Positions 33,536 to 43,010 of a stretch of 64,000 bases of DNA are shown piece by piece. A program made the position numbers and the translations under genes. The DNA comes from JAIOSM01 sp023143455 (GTDB taxonomy: Bacteria; Desulfobacterota; Desulfobacteria; Desulfobacterales; Desulfobacteraceae), in contig DAOVTW010000011.1 in assembly GCA_030632885.1 (NCBI GenBank), positions 1 to 64,000 on the forward strand, read 5' to 3'. The notes beneath the pieces are model-generated. The model ran no database searches. It was not told where the DNA came from and worked only from the letters and a program-made list of their open reading frames with translations. How positions within the stretch are numbered: position 1 is the stretch's first letter; every line of letters begins with the position of its first letter.

Positions 33536-34504
33536 ATGGTTATGAAAAGTAAATTTATCTTAAGTATAACTCTAATGTTTTTATTGTTGACAGCCGGCAA
33601 TCTGTTTGCAAAAAATGCTATTATTCTATCCTGTTTTGGCACAACAGAACCAGAAGCGATATCATCAATAATGAATATTAAGTCTAAAATTGAAAAAGCT
33701 TTTCCCGAAACCAGAGTTGAACTGGTTTTTACATCAAATATTATCAGGTCCATTTGGCAAAAAAGAAGTCAAAGCCCTGAGGAGTGGATAGCAAAAGGAA
33801 TTGCCCCTGAAATACTCTATGTTAAAGGGATTCTTGAAACATTCGGCAAATTACAAAGTGCAAAATGTAGGGATATTGTGGTACAACCCACTCATATGTT
33901 TCACATGGAACAATATTCAGATTTGGTCTCATATGTAAAGGGCATTGCATCCATCAAAACCGTTAGAGACAAATGGCTTCCTTTTGACAAAATCGCAATA
34001 GGAAGACCTGCCATGGGTACTATCGGGATAAAACATCCATACCATGATGATCTTAAAAGAGTAGTAAAAATCTTTGCTTCTGACATTAAAGAAGCAAGAG
34101 CTAAAAATAGTATCCTTGTTTATATGGGGCATGGGAATGAAGTCTGGTCAACTGGAATTTACTCAGAACTTCAAAAAGAAATGAGACTTGCTTATCCAGA
34201 GGTAATGACTTTTGTTGGATGCGTTGAAGGCTTTCCTTCTCTTAACGATGTTATGGCTGGACTTACTCATACAAACCCACAATCAAAAAACATTCTTTTA
34301 AAGCCTTTAATGATTGTAGCTGGGGATCATGCAAGAAATGACATGGCAGGAGAAGATGAAGATTCCTGGAAAAATAATTTTGAGAAACGCGGGTTTAAAG
34401 TTTATCCTGTGCTTAAAGGACTTGGCTCAAACAATGAGTTTGTCCAAATATTTATTGGCCACATAAATGATGCGGCCAAAGAAGCCAATATAAGCTTAAA
34501 GTAA
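33536..34504 (+). CDS. cbiK: Sirohydrochlorin cobaltochelatase CbiK, exported type
   Basis: A 322-residue anaerobic cobaltochelatase that inserts Co2+ into sirohydrochlorin. Metal/active-site His are in QPTHMFHMEQY, VYMGHGNEVWS and VAGDHARNDMAG. The N-terminus is a signal peptide (KFILSITLMFLLLTAGNLFA, then KNAIIL), so it resembles the periplasmic CbiK described in Desulfovibrio rather than the cytoplasmic enzyme. ATG at 33536 (TAGGAG 5 nt upstream) or 33542 is the start; frames running back to 33434 would cross the terminator and are not used. It is the first gene after the riboswitch and 30 bp before the ABC permease. Confidence 0.93.
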   Translation: MVMKSKFILSITLMFLLLTAGNLFAKNAIILSCFGTTEPEAISSIMNIKSKIEKAFPETRVELVFTSNIIRSIWQKRSQSPEEWIAKGIAPEILYVKGILETFGKLQSAKCRDIVVQPTHMFHMEQYSDLVSYVKGIASIKTVRDKWLPFDKIAIGRPAMGTIGIKHPYHDDLKRVVKIFASDIKEARAKNSILVYMGHGNEVWSTGIYSELQKEMRLAYPEVMTFVGCVEGFPSLNDVMAGLTHTNPQSKNILLKPLMIVAGDHARNDMAGEDEDSWKNNFEKRGFKVYPVLKGLGSNNEFVQIFIGHINDAAKEANISLK

Positions 34505-34534
34505 AGTATACAATTAAAATAAAGGACTGGCTGT

Positions 34535-35584
34535 TTGAATATAAAGCTTAAAGCCTTAACAAAAAACAGAACAGGGTTCCTGGCGGCTCTGTTCGCTTTT
34601 TTGTTAATTGTAATGATTATTGTATCTTCTTCAATGGGATATGTAGATATTGGTTTTAAAGAGATTGGTAAAGTCATTCTCTGGAAAATCACCAATAATG
34701 CTGAACTTGTAGCAGATATTCCGGAAACAATAAGGGTAATTATTATTGATATAAGGTTGCCCCGTATTCTTACATGTGCGGCTGTGGGCGGAGCACTGGC
34801 TGTTTCAGGCACTTTGTTTCAAGGTATTTTATTAAATCCTCTGGCAGACCCATATACTTTGGGTGTTTCTGCCGGTGCAGCATTTGGCGCATGCATTGCA
34901 ATTTTGCTAAACCTTGGTGCCTTTTTTGTTTCAATACCCGTATTTGCGTTCATTGGAGCCATTTCAACTCTTTTTCTGGTAATTTTTCTTTCCGGATCAT
35001 CAAACAAGACTGGATCCGGGTTCTCTTCAAACAATCTAATTTTATCAGGTATTATAATTGCCGCAATTTTATCTGCGGGCATAAGTTTTTTAAAATACAT
35101 GGCTGATGAGCAGGTTTCTGTTATTATTTTTTGGCTCATGGGCAGCTTTGCCTCAAAAACATGGACAGATGTCATTGCTGTTTCAAGCTTCTTAACAATT
35201 GGTTTTTTAATATCAATTCTTTATGCAAAGGACCTAAACCTAATATCTCTTGGGGAAAAAGCTGCATCAAGTCTTGGAGTTGATATTAAAAAGGATATGG
35301 TTATTTTGCTTGTAACTGGCTCTTTGCTTGCTGCTATTTCAGTTTCTGTCTCGGGCATAATTGGTTTTGTAGGGCTTCTCATTCCACATATGGTAAGATT
35401 AATTACAGGACCGGACAATTTAAAAGTACTCCCTATCTCCATGATAGCAGGAGCAGCTCTTCTCCTTTTTGCAGACACAATTACAAGAGCAGTCCTTGTC
35501 CATGAAATCCCAATTGGAGTCTTAACAGCGTTGATTGGTGGTCCTGTTTTTTGTTGGATATTCAAAAAGAGTCATCAAAAATAG
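34535..35584 (+). CDS. FecCD/BtuC-type ABC transporter permease
   Basis: A 349-residue inner-membrane permease with about ten membrane segments. Family marks: IRLPRILTCAAVGGALAVSG, LNPLADPYTLGVSAGAAFGA and the coupling helix region VSGIIGFVGLLIPHMVRLI. This family imports cobalamin, haem or iron chelates. TTG start with AAAGGA 8 nt upstream. Position between exported CbiK and a BtuF-like protein under a B12 riboswitch points to corrinoid, or possibly cobalt-tetrapyrrole, uptake. Confidence 0.92.
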   Translation: MNIKLKALTKNRTGFLAALFAFLLIVMIIVSSSMGYVDIGFKEIGKVILWKITNNAELVADIPETIRVIIIDIRLPRILTCAAVGGALAVSGTLFQGILLNPLADPYTLGVSAGAAFGACIAILLNLGAFFVSIPVFAFIGAISTLFLVIFLSGSSNKTGSGFSSNNLILSGIIIAAILSAGISFLKYMADEQVSVIIFWLMGSFASKTWTDVIAVSSFLTIGFLISILYAKDLNLISLGEKAASSLGVDIKKDMVILLVTGSLLAAISVSVSGIIGFVGLLIPHMVRLITGPDNLKVLPISMIAGAALLLFADTITRAVLVHEIPIGVLTALIGGPVFCWIFKKSHQK

Positions 35585-35592
35585 GAATTTTT

Positions 35593-36384
35593 ATGAAAAT
35601 AGAAGTTAAAAATCTTTCCTTTGCCCATACCTTAGACAAAAACCTATCGGATAATACCATTAATAATTTCAATATTGAGTTTGAACAAGGCAAATTTTAT
35701 TCTATACTCGGACCAAATGGGAGTGGAAAAACAACCTTTCTTGATCTGTTAACCCGATTTTTAAAACCTGATTCGGGTAAAATTCTTTTTGACAACAAAG
35801 ATATTCTTTCTTTTTCAAGAAAAGAACTTGCACAAAAAATAGCCATTGTGTCCCAGGATTATTATATTAATTTTCCATATATTGTAAAAGAAGTTGTAAG
35901 TATGGGAAGGCATCCATACATTGGTCGTTTTTTCCCTTTAGATAAAGATCAGATGAATATTGTTAATGCTGCTGCAAAAATAACAGAAATTACTGATTTA
36001 ATGGAAAGAAAAATAACTTGCCTTAGTGGGGGAGAAAGACAAAGATGTGTCTTTGCAAGAGCTTTATGTCAAAAGACTCCTGTTCTCCTCCTTGACGAAG
36101 CCTTCTCCAATATGGATATTAACCATTCTTTTAATATACTAAAAAAAATAAAAAGTGAGATCCGAGAAACTAATATTACCATAATTTCAGTTTTCCACGA
36201 TATAAACTTTGCATCAATCTGGTCTGATAAAATGATTTTTTTAAAAAAAGGTGGGATAATGGCGTCTGGCAGCCCCGAACATGTAATGACTGAGAAGATC
36301 ATCAAAAAAGTATATAATGTTGATGCTAAAGTTGAATACAACAAGTTTGCAAACGCCAAACAGGTATATTATAACATAACTTAA
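35593..36384 (+). CDS. BtuD/FepC-type ABC transporter ATPase
   Basis: A 263-residue ATPase with Walker A GPNGSGKT, Q-loop (VSQDYYINFPY), signature LSGGERQR, Walker B VLLLDEAFSNMD and switch His in VFHDINF. It powers the preceding permease. ATG at 35593 is chosen (AGGA 6-7 nt upstream) over the longer reading that overlaps the permease gene. Confidence 0.93.
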   Translation: MKIEVKNLSFAHTLDKNLSDNTINNFNIEFEQGKFYSILGPNGSGKTTFLDLLTRFLKPDSGKILFDNKDILSFSRKELAQKIAIVSQDYYINFPYIVKEVVSMGRHPYIGRFFPLDKDQMNIVNAAAKITEITDLMERKITCLSGGERQRCVFARALCQKTPVLLLDEAFSNMDINHSFNILKKIKSEIRETNITIISVFHDINFASIWSDKMIFLKKGGIMASGSPEHVMTEKIIKKVYNVDAKVEYNKFANAKQVYYNIT

Positions 36385-36398
36385 AGAACATAAAATAT

Positions 36399-37328
36399 AT
36401 GGATAAAATTTCAAAACTTTTTGCTGGCACTCTATTTCTGATTTTTGTGTTTTTACTTATCTTTTTACAGGGCTATGCTTTTGCAGAAACAATTGTTGAC
36501 AATGCAGGAAGATCTATTAATTTTTCAAAACCTTTTCAAAAAATAATCTCCTTATACGGTGCTCATACTGAAAACCTATTTTATCTTGGCGCTGAAAACC
36601 AAATTATCGGTGTCTCAATTAATGATACTTTCCCGAAAAAAATAAAAGAAAAACCTAAGTTCTCATATCATGATGACGCAGAAAAATTTATTGCGGCAGG
36701 TCCTGATCTTATTATTATACGGCCAATGATTGACAAAGGATATTATAAACTTTTTAACACCCTTGAAAAGCTTGGTATTGTTGTGGTGTCCCTGCAGCCT
36801 TCTAATACAGAAGAAATATATGAATACTGGCTAAAGCTTGGTTTAATAACTGGTAAAAACCAACAAGCCCATAATATGGTAAAAGATTTCAAAGACCAGA
36901 TTAAGTATTTTACTACCCTTAATCTGAATATCAAAAAAAAGAAAATCGTTTATTTTGAAGCAATACATTCAAAAATGAAAACCTTTACTCAAAACTCTAT
37001 GGCTGGTTTTGTTCTAAAAACCGCAGGTGGTGTTAATGTTGCAATAGACGCAAAAGCTTCAAGAAACACAAACATTGCAATTTATGGTAAAGAACAGATA
37101 TTATCTCATGCATCTGAAATTGATGTTTTTCTTGCACAAAAAGGAATTATGAACAATGTAACTAAAACAATTATTAAAAATGAGCCCGGATTCCAGGCAA
37201 TAAAGGCAATTGCCAATGATCAGATTTATTTAATAGATGAAGAAATTATCTCACGACCGGGATTTAGACTTTTAAAAGGAATAAAAACAATTGGTGAAAT
37301 TTTATATCCGAACATATATATCAATTAA
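36399..37328 (+). CDS. BtuF/FepB-type periplasmic binding protein
   Basis: A 309-residue exported binding protein. The signal peptide is FLIFVFLLIFLQGYAFA, followed by the usual TIVDNAGRSINF start of cobalamin/iron-siderophore binding proteins. Later motifs include IISLYGAHTENLFYLGAENQ and FIAAGPDLIIIRP. It completes the three-gene transporter. No lipoprotein Cys is seen, so it is probably soluble in the periplasm. Ligand inferred from context: a corrinoid or its precursor. Confidence 0.9.
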   Translation: MDKISKLFAGTLFLIFVFLLIFLQGYAFAETIVDNAGRSINFSKPFQKIISLYGAHTENLFYLGAENQIIGVSINDTFPKKIKEKPKFSYHDDAEKFIAAGPDLIIIRPMIDKGYYKLFNTLEKLGIVVVSLQPSNTEEIYEYWLKLGLITGKNQQAHNMVKDFKDQIKYFTTLNLNIKKKKIVYFEAIHSKMKTFTQNSMAGFVLKTAGGVNVAIDAKASRNTNIAIYGKEQILSHASEIDVFLAQKGIMNNVTKTIIKNEPGFQAIKAIANDQIYLIDEEIISRPGFRLLKGIKTIGEILYPNIYIN

Positions 37329-37366
37329 ACATTTAAATTTCATATTAATATTTAAGAGGTTCTCTT

Positions 37367-38074
37367 ATGAGTAAAATCGGAAAACTGTTCGGAATCGGGG
37401 TTGGACCAGGTGATCCTGAACTTATTACTAAAAAAGCAATCAGAGTTATTAATGAAGCAGATGTAATTTTTACTGCTGCTTCCACAAAAAATAATTATAG
37501 CCTTGCTCTTGAAATTGCAGACCCCTATATTTCGAATAATACTGACATCCAAAGCTTATCGTTTCCAATGATAAAAGATAAAATTGAAAGCGCAAAAGCC
37601 TGGAATACTAACGCAGAGAAAATTGCAAGCATTCTAAAACAAGGAAAAAATGCCGCATTTATAACACTTGGTGATCCAGTGACCTATTCTACTTTTGGCT
37701 ATATCTTAATGGCAATGGAAAAAGTTATGCCCCAGGCGGACATTGAAATTGTACCGGGTATTACATCTTTTCATGCTGCAGCAGCACGTTGTAATAAGAT
37801 ACTTGTAGAAGCAGAAGAAACTCTTGCCGTGATGTCAGGTGCCTATGGTGGAGAGAACATACGGGCCATTGCAGAAAAAGTTGATAAAATTGCAATTGTT
37901 AAAGCATATAAAAATACAAAAGATATAAATAAAGCTTTAAAAGAGACAGGGTTTTATAAGAAGAGCATCGCTATATCAAGATGTGGAAGAGATGGAGAAG
38001 AAATAATTGATAACATAGATGATCTGGAGAAAAGAAAACCAGATTATTGGACATTGATCCTTGCAGGCAAATGA
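37367..38074 (+). CDS. cbiL: Precorrin-2/cobalt-factor II C20-methyltransferase
   Basis: A 235-residue SAM-dependent corrin-ring methyltransferase. GIGVGPGDPELITKKA near the N-terminus and FITLGDPVTYSTFGYI (about 99-114) are the CbiL/CobI marks, with IVPGITSFHAAAAR following. It methylates C20 of cobalt-factor II. AGAGG lies before the ATG, and its TGA overlaps the next ATG (ATGA). Confidence 0.95.
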   Translation: MSKIGKLFGIGVGPGDPELITKKAIRVINEADVIFTAASTKNNYSLALEIADPYISNNTDIQSLSFPMIKDKIESAKAWNTNAEKIASILKQGKNAAFITLGDPVTYSTFGYILMAMEKVMPQADIEIVPGITSFHAAAARCNKILVEAEETLAVMSGAYGGENIRAIAEKVDKIAIVKAYKNTKDINKALKETGFYKKSIAISRCGRDGEEIIDNIDDLEKRKPDYWTLILAGK

Positions 38075-39126
38075 TACAAAAAAAGATAAAATACAAGTAT
38101 TTAGCAATTTCTATCCTTGTAACAACAGCTATGATTATTTTTACAATAAAAAATTGTGATGGCGTTTCGATTCAGTATACAATAAATAAATTGATTGTCC
38201 CAATCTTAAGACTACTGTCCTTTATTGCTATTGGACTTGGCATTGGTCAAATTATTGAAACTCTTGGATGGACAAAAAAATTATCTGTCATTGCAAGACC
38301 TCTCTTCAAATTTTCAAACCTTGGTGATAGATGTGGGGCTGCTTTTATTTCAGCATTCTTCTCCGGGGTAATCGCGAATAGCATACTTGTTGAATTTTTT
38401 AAAGAAAATAAAATTTCAAAAATGCAATTGTTTTTAACCAACTACCTAAATCAACTTCCTGCATATTTCCTGCACCTTCCTACAACAATATTTATAGTAT
38501 TGCCCCTGACAGGCCTTGCAGGACTGACCTACTTTGGCCTTACATTTACAGCAACATTATTAAGATTTATTATATTCCTTGTGTTTGGAAGAATTTATTT
38601 TTCCTCTATTCCTAATTTTGAATCGCATGAAATTGCCAATTATAATACTCAAAAAAAACATGGGCAAGAACGCTTTAAATTGTCTTTAATACTAAAAGAA
38701 AAATTTATACCTCGCATGATTGGTATCTTTGTATGGGTAGTTCCGATATATACTCTTGTTTTTCTCTTAACTTCATATGAATTGTTTGATTATTTTAATA
38801 ATCTGATTTCAAACAAAATCAGTACAACTATTTTACCAGTTCACTCTGTATCTGTTGTTGTAATAAGTTTTGCAGCTGAGTTCACCTCCGGTTTTGCCGC
38901 CGCAGGAGCCTTGATGAATGCCGGCGTGCTTTCAATTAAAGAAACAGTGATTGCTCTTTTATTGGGAAACATTATAGCATCCCCCATTAGGGCTTTAAGG
39001 CATCAGATACCAAGATATCTTGGTATTTTTTCACCAAAAATTGGGCTCTCTCTGCTCCTCACCGGTCAGAGTTTTCGAATTTTAAGTTTAATAATTGTTG
39101 GATCAATATATTATGTGGTGGTCTAA
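38071..39126 (+). CDS. Gate-domain membrane protein within the cobalamin operon
   Basis: A 351-residue membrane protein with about nine hydrophobic segments and two Gate-like halves (FISAFFSGVIANSILVEFF and FTSGFAAAGALMNAGVL). It is similar in type to the protein at 6821-7816. ATG at 38071 overlaps the cbiL stop by 4 bp, and its own stop abuts the cbiET start, so it is tightly built into the B12 operon. Known corrin pathways have no step for such a protein. Import of cobalt or movement of an intermediate is a reasonable guess, not shown. Confidence 0.8.
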   Translation: MIQKKIKYKYLAISILVTTAMIIFTIKNCDGVSIQYTINKLIVPILRLLSFIAIGLGIGQIIETLGWTKKLSVIARPLFKFSNLGDRCGAAFISAFFSGVIANSILVEFFKENKISKMQLFLTNYLNQLPAYFLHLPTTIFIVLPLTGLAGLTYFGLTFTATLLRFIIFLVFGRIYFSSIPNFESHEIANYNTQKKHGQERFKLSLILKEKFIPRMIGIFVWVVPIYTLVFLLTSYELFDYFNNLISNKISTTILPVHSVSVVVISFAAEFTSGFAAAGALMNAGVLSIKETVIALLLGNIIASPIRALRHQIPRYLGIFSPKIGLSLLLTGQSFRILSLIIVGSIYYVVV

Positions 39127-40362
39127 ATGAAACCTGTAAAAATAGTCGGCATTGGATTAAGTCCTGAGGATCTCACACCAAAACATGAAAAAATTATTAA
39201 AACTGCTGATTTGCTTATTGGCGGCACAGAACAGCTAAAAGCTTTTAGGAATCTTAAGGTACAAAAGCTTGAAATCAAAAACAACCTCTCATTAATAGTT
39301 AAAACAATTCAAAAAAATATGGATGGGAGCAATATAGTTGTTCTTGCATCAGGAGACCCTCTTTTTTTTGGCATTGGTACTTATCTTGTGCAAAAAATTG
39401 GAAAAGAAAATGTTAAAGTATTTCCTAATGTTTCCTCTGTTGTCTCGGCTTTTTCTAAGATCAATGAATCATGGCATGATGCTCATTTTTTAAGCTTGCA
39501 TGGGAAAAGATCAGAGAATATATCGACTCTTTTTTCAGGTAAAAAAAAATTTGGTATATTAACTGATAGCAAAAAGGGTCCTGAATGGATTGCTAATAAG
39601 ATTATTGACAAAAAAGAGCTGGGTTTTTCAATGTGTGTTCTTGAAAAACTTGGAACTAAGCAAGAAAAAATAACATGGTTTAATGACCTTTTAGAAGTAG
39701 AAGAAACAAAATTCTTATTTCCAAATATTGTAATTCTTAAACGAAAAACCACGCCTCCCGATTTAAGCAATTCAAGGCAAATCCGAATAGGAATGGAAGA
39801 TCAAAGTTTTTTTTGTGAAAAAGGGCTTATAACGAAATCAGAAATTAGAAGTATTGTATTATCTAAACTCAATTTTGTTACAGATAATCATTTGTTCTGG
39901 GATCTTGGAGCAGGCTCAGGCTCTGTTTCTATAGAGGCTTCCTCCATCATTACAAAGGGATTGATTTATGCAGTGGAAAAAAACATTAAAAGGATCTCTT
40001 TAATCAATAAAAACATTTCAAAATTCAATGTGCCAAACATTAATGTTATTCAATCTGAACTTCCAAGTGGTCTTGAAAAAATGCCTGTTCCTGATCGAAT
40101 ATTTATCGGGGGAGGGGGCAAAAACCTTACAAAAATCACAAAAAAAGCGATCTCTAAATTGGCTTTAAACGGCATAATTGTGGTAAATACAATTTTGATC
40201 CAAAACCTTGAATCTGTATTCTCAATAATGAAAACAAAGGGACTAAACCCCCAGGCAATCTCAGTACAAATAACAAAGTCAAAAAGCATGCCCCATGGCG
40301 ATAGATTTGAAGCGTTAAATCCTATCTGGATCATTTGGGGACAAAGGAGTTTTAAAGAATGA
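39127..40362 (+). CDS. cbiET: Fused precorrin-6B methyltransferase/decarboxylase CbiE-CbiT
   Basis: A 411-residue fusion. Residues 1-205 are CbiE (VGIGLSPEDLTPKHEKII, VLASGDPLFFGIGTYL), methylating C5. Residues about 225-405 are CbiT (FFCEKGLITKSEIRSIVLSK, the SAM site WDLGAGSGSVSIEAS, and FIGGGGKNL), methylating C15 with decarboxylation of the C12 acetate. The fused order equals aerobic CobL. Start directly follows the Gate gene stop; stop overlaps cbiF (ATGA). Confidence 0.95.
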   Translation: MKPVKIVGIGLSPEDLTPKHEKIIKTADLLIGGTEQLKAFRNLKVQKLEIKNNLSLIVKTIQKNMDGSNIVVLASGDPLFFGIGTYLVQKIGKENVKVFPNVSSVVSAFSKINESWHDAHFLSLHGKRSENISTLFSGKKKFGILTDSKKGPEWIANKIIDKKELGFSMCVLEKLGTKQEKITWFNDLLEVEETKFLFPNIVILKRKTTPPDLSNSRQIRIGMEDQSFFCEKGLITKSEIRSIVLSKLNFVTDNHLFWDLGAGSGSVSIEASSIITKGLIYAVEKNIKRISLINKNISKFNVPNINVIQSELPSGLEKMPVPDRIFIGGGGKNLTKITKKAISKLALNGIIVVNTILIQNLESVFSIMKTKGLNPQAISVQITKSKSMPHGDRFEALNPIWIIWGQRSFKE

Positions 40363-41147
40363 ATATAAAATATAAACCTGTATTGTTTGTTGGTGCAGGA
40401 CCAGGTGACCCAGACCTTATAACTGTAAAAGGAATGAATGCCTTAAAACATGCAGATGTTATAATCTATGCAGGGTCTCTAGTTCCAAAAAATCTTCTGA
40501 AATGGGCAAAACCAAAAGCTGAGGTTTTAAACAGCGCCTCCATGCATTTAAATGAGATTGTTGAAAAAATCAGGACATCTTATTTTGCATCTAAAAAGGT
40601 TGTAAGACTTCACACTGGAGACCCTTCGCTTTATGGAGCAATTTTAGAACAGTTTAAAGAATTAGAAAAACTTTCAATCAAATTCGAAACAATTCCTGGA
40701 GTTACCGCGGCCTTTGCTGCGGCGGCAAGTATGAACATGGAGTATACCCTGCCTGAGATCACACAGACTTTAATTCTAACAAGAATTTCCGGAAGAACAC
40801 CTGTCCCGGATTTAGAAAGCTTAGACAAACTCTGCGCCCATAAGAGCTCGATTGCAATTTACCTGAGCATTGGGCACATGAAAAAGGTTGAAAAAACAAT
40901 CTGTGCATCCTACGGCGAGGAAAGCCTTTGTGCAATCGCCTATAGAGTTGGACTTAAAGAAGAAAAAATTATATACTGTGCGGCTTGCAAGCTTGCTGAG
41001 TCTGCTAAAATAGAAAAAATAGAAAAACAGGCATTGATCATTGCGGGTAAGGCTGTTGCGGCTAGTGTGGAAAACAAGGATATTATTAAATCAAAACTTT
41101 ATGATATAAATTTTTCCCATGAATACAGAGATAAAAAACAATATTAA
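40359..41147 (+). CDS. cbiF: Precorrin-4/cobalt-precorrin-4 C11-methyltransferase
   Basis: A 262-residue SAM-dependent methyltransferase. VGAGPGDPDLITVKG, IIYAGSLVPKNLL and VRLHTGDPSLYGAILEQ are the CbiF/CobM signatures; IPGVTAAFAAAASMNMEYTL follows. It methylates C11 of the corrin ring before ring contraction products are completed. ATG overlaps the cbiET stop, and its end overlaps cbiG by 29 bp. Confidence 0.95.
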   Translation: MNIKYKPVLFVGAGPGDPDLITVKGMNALKHADVIIYAGSLVPKNLLKWAKPKAEVLNSASMHLNEIVEKIRTSYFASKKVVRLHTGDPSLYGAILEQFKELEKLSIKFETIPGVTAAFAAAASMNMEYTLPEITQTLILTRISGRTPVPDLESLDKLCAHKSSIAIYLSIGHMKKVEKTICASYGEESLCAIAYRVGLKEEKIIYCAACKLAESAKIEKIEKQALIIAGKAVAASVENKDIIKSKLYDINFSHEYRDKKQY

Positions 41148-42195
41148 AAAAACTGCTGTCTGGGCAATTACTGAATCGGGATTTCAGCATGGCCTGAGCC
41201 TTGCTAAGAATATTGACAATTCAATACTTTTTATTTCTGAAAGTCTTTTGAAAAAATTAAAAGGGTTAAAAAAGCTAAACAATAGTTTCTCTAAAAATCC
41301 GGTGCGTTTTGTAAAGTTGTCAGAAAAGCTTGAAGAAGTTTTCAAGGATTTTGATGCTCATATATTTATATTTTCAACTGGAATCGCCGTAAGAATTATC
41401 GCACCTCTTCTTAAATCTAAAACTGAAGACCCTGCAATTGTTGTACTTGATGACAATGCCTGTCATGCTGTTAGCCTCTTATCCGGACATATTGGTGGAG
41501 CAAATGAGCTTGCAAAAAAAGTAGGGGTAATAACAAAAGCTCGGCCTGTCATAACCACGGCCACCGATGTGCACAACAAGCCTGCAATTGATATAATTGC
41601 TTTACAGAACAATATGTATATTGCAAACCCGGAAATGATAAAAAAAATAAATATGGCTCTCCTGGAAAATAGAAGCGTTAAAATCCATGACCCCCTTAAC
41701 ATCCTTTTCAATAAAATACCAAACCACATCAATGACAAACACAATCCGGATATAATATGCACGGATATGGAAATTGATGTTCCACGTGGAACCCTTGTGC
41801 TAAACCCCCCATCACTCATTGTTGGCATAGGCTGCAACAGAGGAACAAGATCGGATGAAATAGAAAAATTCTTGTTATTAGTCTTAAAACAAAACAAATT
41901 GTCCATCAAAAGCATATGGGCATTTGCATCAATAGATGCCAAGCAAGACGAAATAGGATTCTTAGAATTATCAAAAAAGTATAAAGCCCAGTTTATATTT
42001 ATTGACAAGCAAAAACTGAGCTCAGTAACAAACATAAAAACCCCTTCACAAACAGTTCAAAAACATATGGGAGTAAAAAACGTATGCGAGGCAGCAGCAA
42101 TAATAGCAGGGAAGAATACAAAGCTGATAGTTCAAAAACAGATAAAAGGCAATGTGACAATTGCCATAGCAAGACAGAACCTATGTTGTATATAG
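41119..42195 (+). CDS. cbiG: Cobalt-precorrin-5A hydrolase CbiG
   Basis: A 358-residue protein of the oxygen-independent pathway that opens the delta-lactone of cobalt-precorrin-5A and releases acetaldehyde. The N-terminal and middle regions hold FIFSTGIAVRIIAPLLKSK, DDNACHAVSLLSGHIGGAN and ITTATDVHNKPAIDIIA; the C-terminal domain starts near SLIVGIGCNRGTRSDEI. Its presence, with cbiD, marks the anaerobic branch. It overlaps cbiF at its start and cbiH at its end. Confidence 0.95.
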   Translation: MNTEIKNNIKKTAVWAITESGFQHGLSLAKNIDNSILFISESLLKKLKGLKKLNNSFSKNPVRFVKLSEKLEEVFKDFDAHIFIFSTGIAVRIIAPLLKSKTEDPAIVVLDDNACHAVSLLSGHIGGANELAKKVGVITKARPVITTATDVHNKPAIDIIALQNNMYIANPEMIKKINMALLENRSVKIHDPLNILFNKIPNHINDKHNPDIICTDMEIDVPRGTLVLNPPSLIVGIGCNRGTRSDEIEKFLLLVLKQNKLSIKSIWAFASIDAKQDEIGFLELSKKYKAQFIFIDKQKLSSVTNIKTPSQTVQKHMGVKNVCEAAAIIAGKNTKLIVQKQIKGNVTIAIARQNLCCI

Positions 42196-42992
42196 TTGGA
42201 ACAGGGCCCGGCAACCCTGATTATATGGCAAGCCGTGCAAAGGATGTATTAAAAAGTGTCGATACCATTGCCGGATACTCAACCTATATAGACTTAATAA
42301 AAAATTTTATTAAAGATAAAAAAATAATATCAACAACAATGACAAAAGAAGTTCAAAGAGTTGAGATGGCTATAGACGAGGCTTTAAACAAAAACCCTTG
42401 TGCGCTTATTTCCGGGGGTGACTCAGGAATTTATGCAATGGCTGGACTTGTTTTTGAAATCTGTAAAAAAAGACATATTGAGCTTATTCGTACAAACCGT
42501 AAAGAGCATGGGATAACGAACCATCCCGAAAAGACTAACAAGAAAAAGAATCAAATCATTCTTGAGATAGTGCCGGGCATACCAGCTCTTGCAGCAGGAG
42601 CAGCCTTGGCAGGAGCACCCTTAACCCATGACTTTGCAACTATCAGTTTAAGCGATCTTTTAACCCCATGGGAAAAAATAGAAAAACGCTTGGATCTTGC
42701 AGCCCAGGCAGATTTTGCAATTGTTATCTATAATCCAAAAAGCAAGAAAAGAGACTGGCAACTTACAAAAGCAAAGGAAGTAATTCTTAAACACCGCCAC
42801 AAAGACACGCCAGTAGCGGTAATCACAGGTGCCATGAGAGAAAATCAAAAAATAGTAATTACCAAGCTTGATAATGTTGACAAAGAAGATGTTGGGATGC
42901 AGTCAATACTTTTCATTGGATCAACTACATCGGTTCAATATCTTGATTTTATGTTCACACCCAGAGGATATGGAGAGAAATATAATTTATAA
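42183..42992 (+). CDS. cbiH: Precorrin-3B C17-methyltransferase CbiH
   Basis: A 269-residue methyltransferase responsible for C17 methylation and ring contraction. The start MLYIVGTGPGNPDYMASRA and ALISGGDSGIYAMAGLVFE are family marks, then IVPGIPALAAGAALAGAPL and SLSDLLTPWEKIEKRL. ATG at 42183 is used; a longer upstream reading would lie inside cbiG and carries no conserved sequence. The protein has a basic insert (about 96-120; RTNRKEHGITNHPEKTNKKK) between the two halves that is not usual. Confidence 0.94.
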   Translation: MLYIVGTGPGNPDYMASRAKDVLKSVDTIAGYSTYIDLIKNFIKDKKIISTTMTKEVQRVEMAIDEALNKNPCALISGGDSGIYAMAGLVFEICKKRHIELIRTNRKEHGITNHPEKTNKKKNQIILEIVPGIPALAAGAALAGAPLTHDFATISLSDLLTPWEKIEKRLDLAAQADFAIVIYNPKSKKRDWQLTKAKEVILKHRHKDTPVAVITGAMRENQKIVITKLDNVDKEDVGMQSILFIGSTTSVQYLDFMFTPRGYGEKYNL

Positions 42993-43010
42993 AACTTGCA
43001 AGAGGCAAAT

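Noticed and set aside
41463..42214. Long minus-strand frames inside cbiG
   Set aside because: Overlap a well-supported gene and show no domain.
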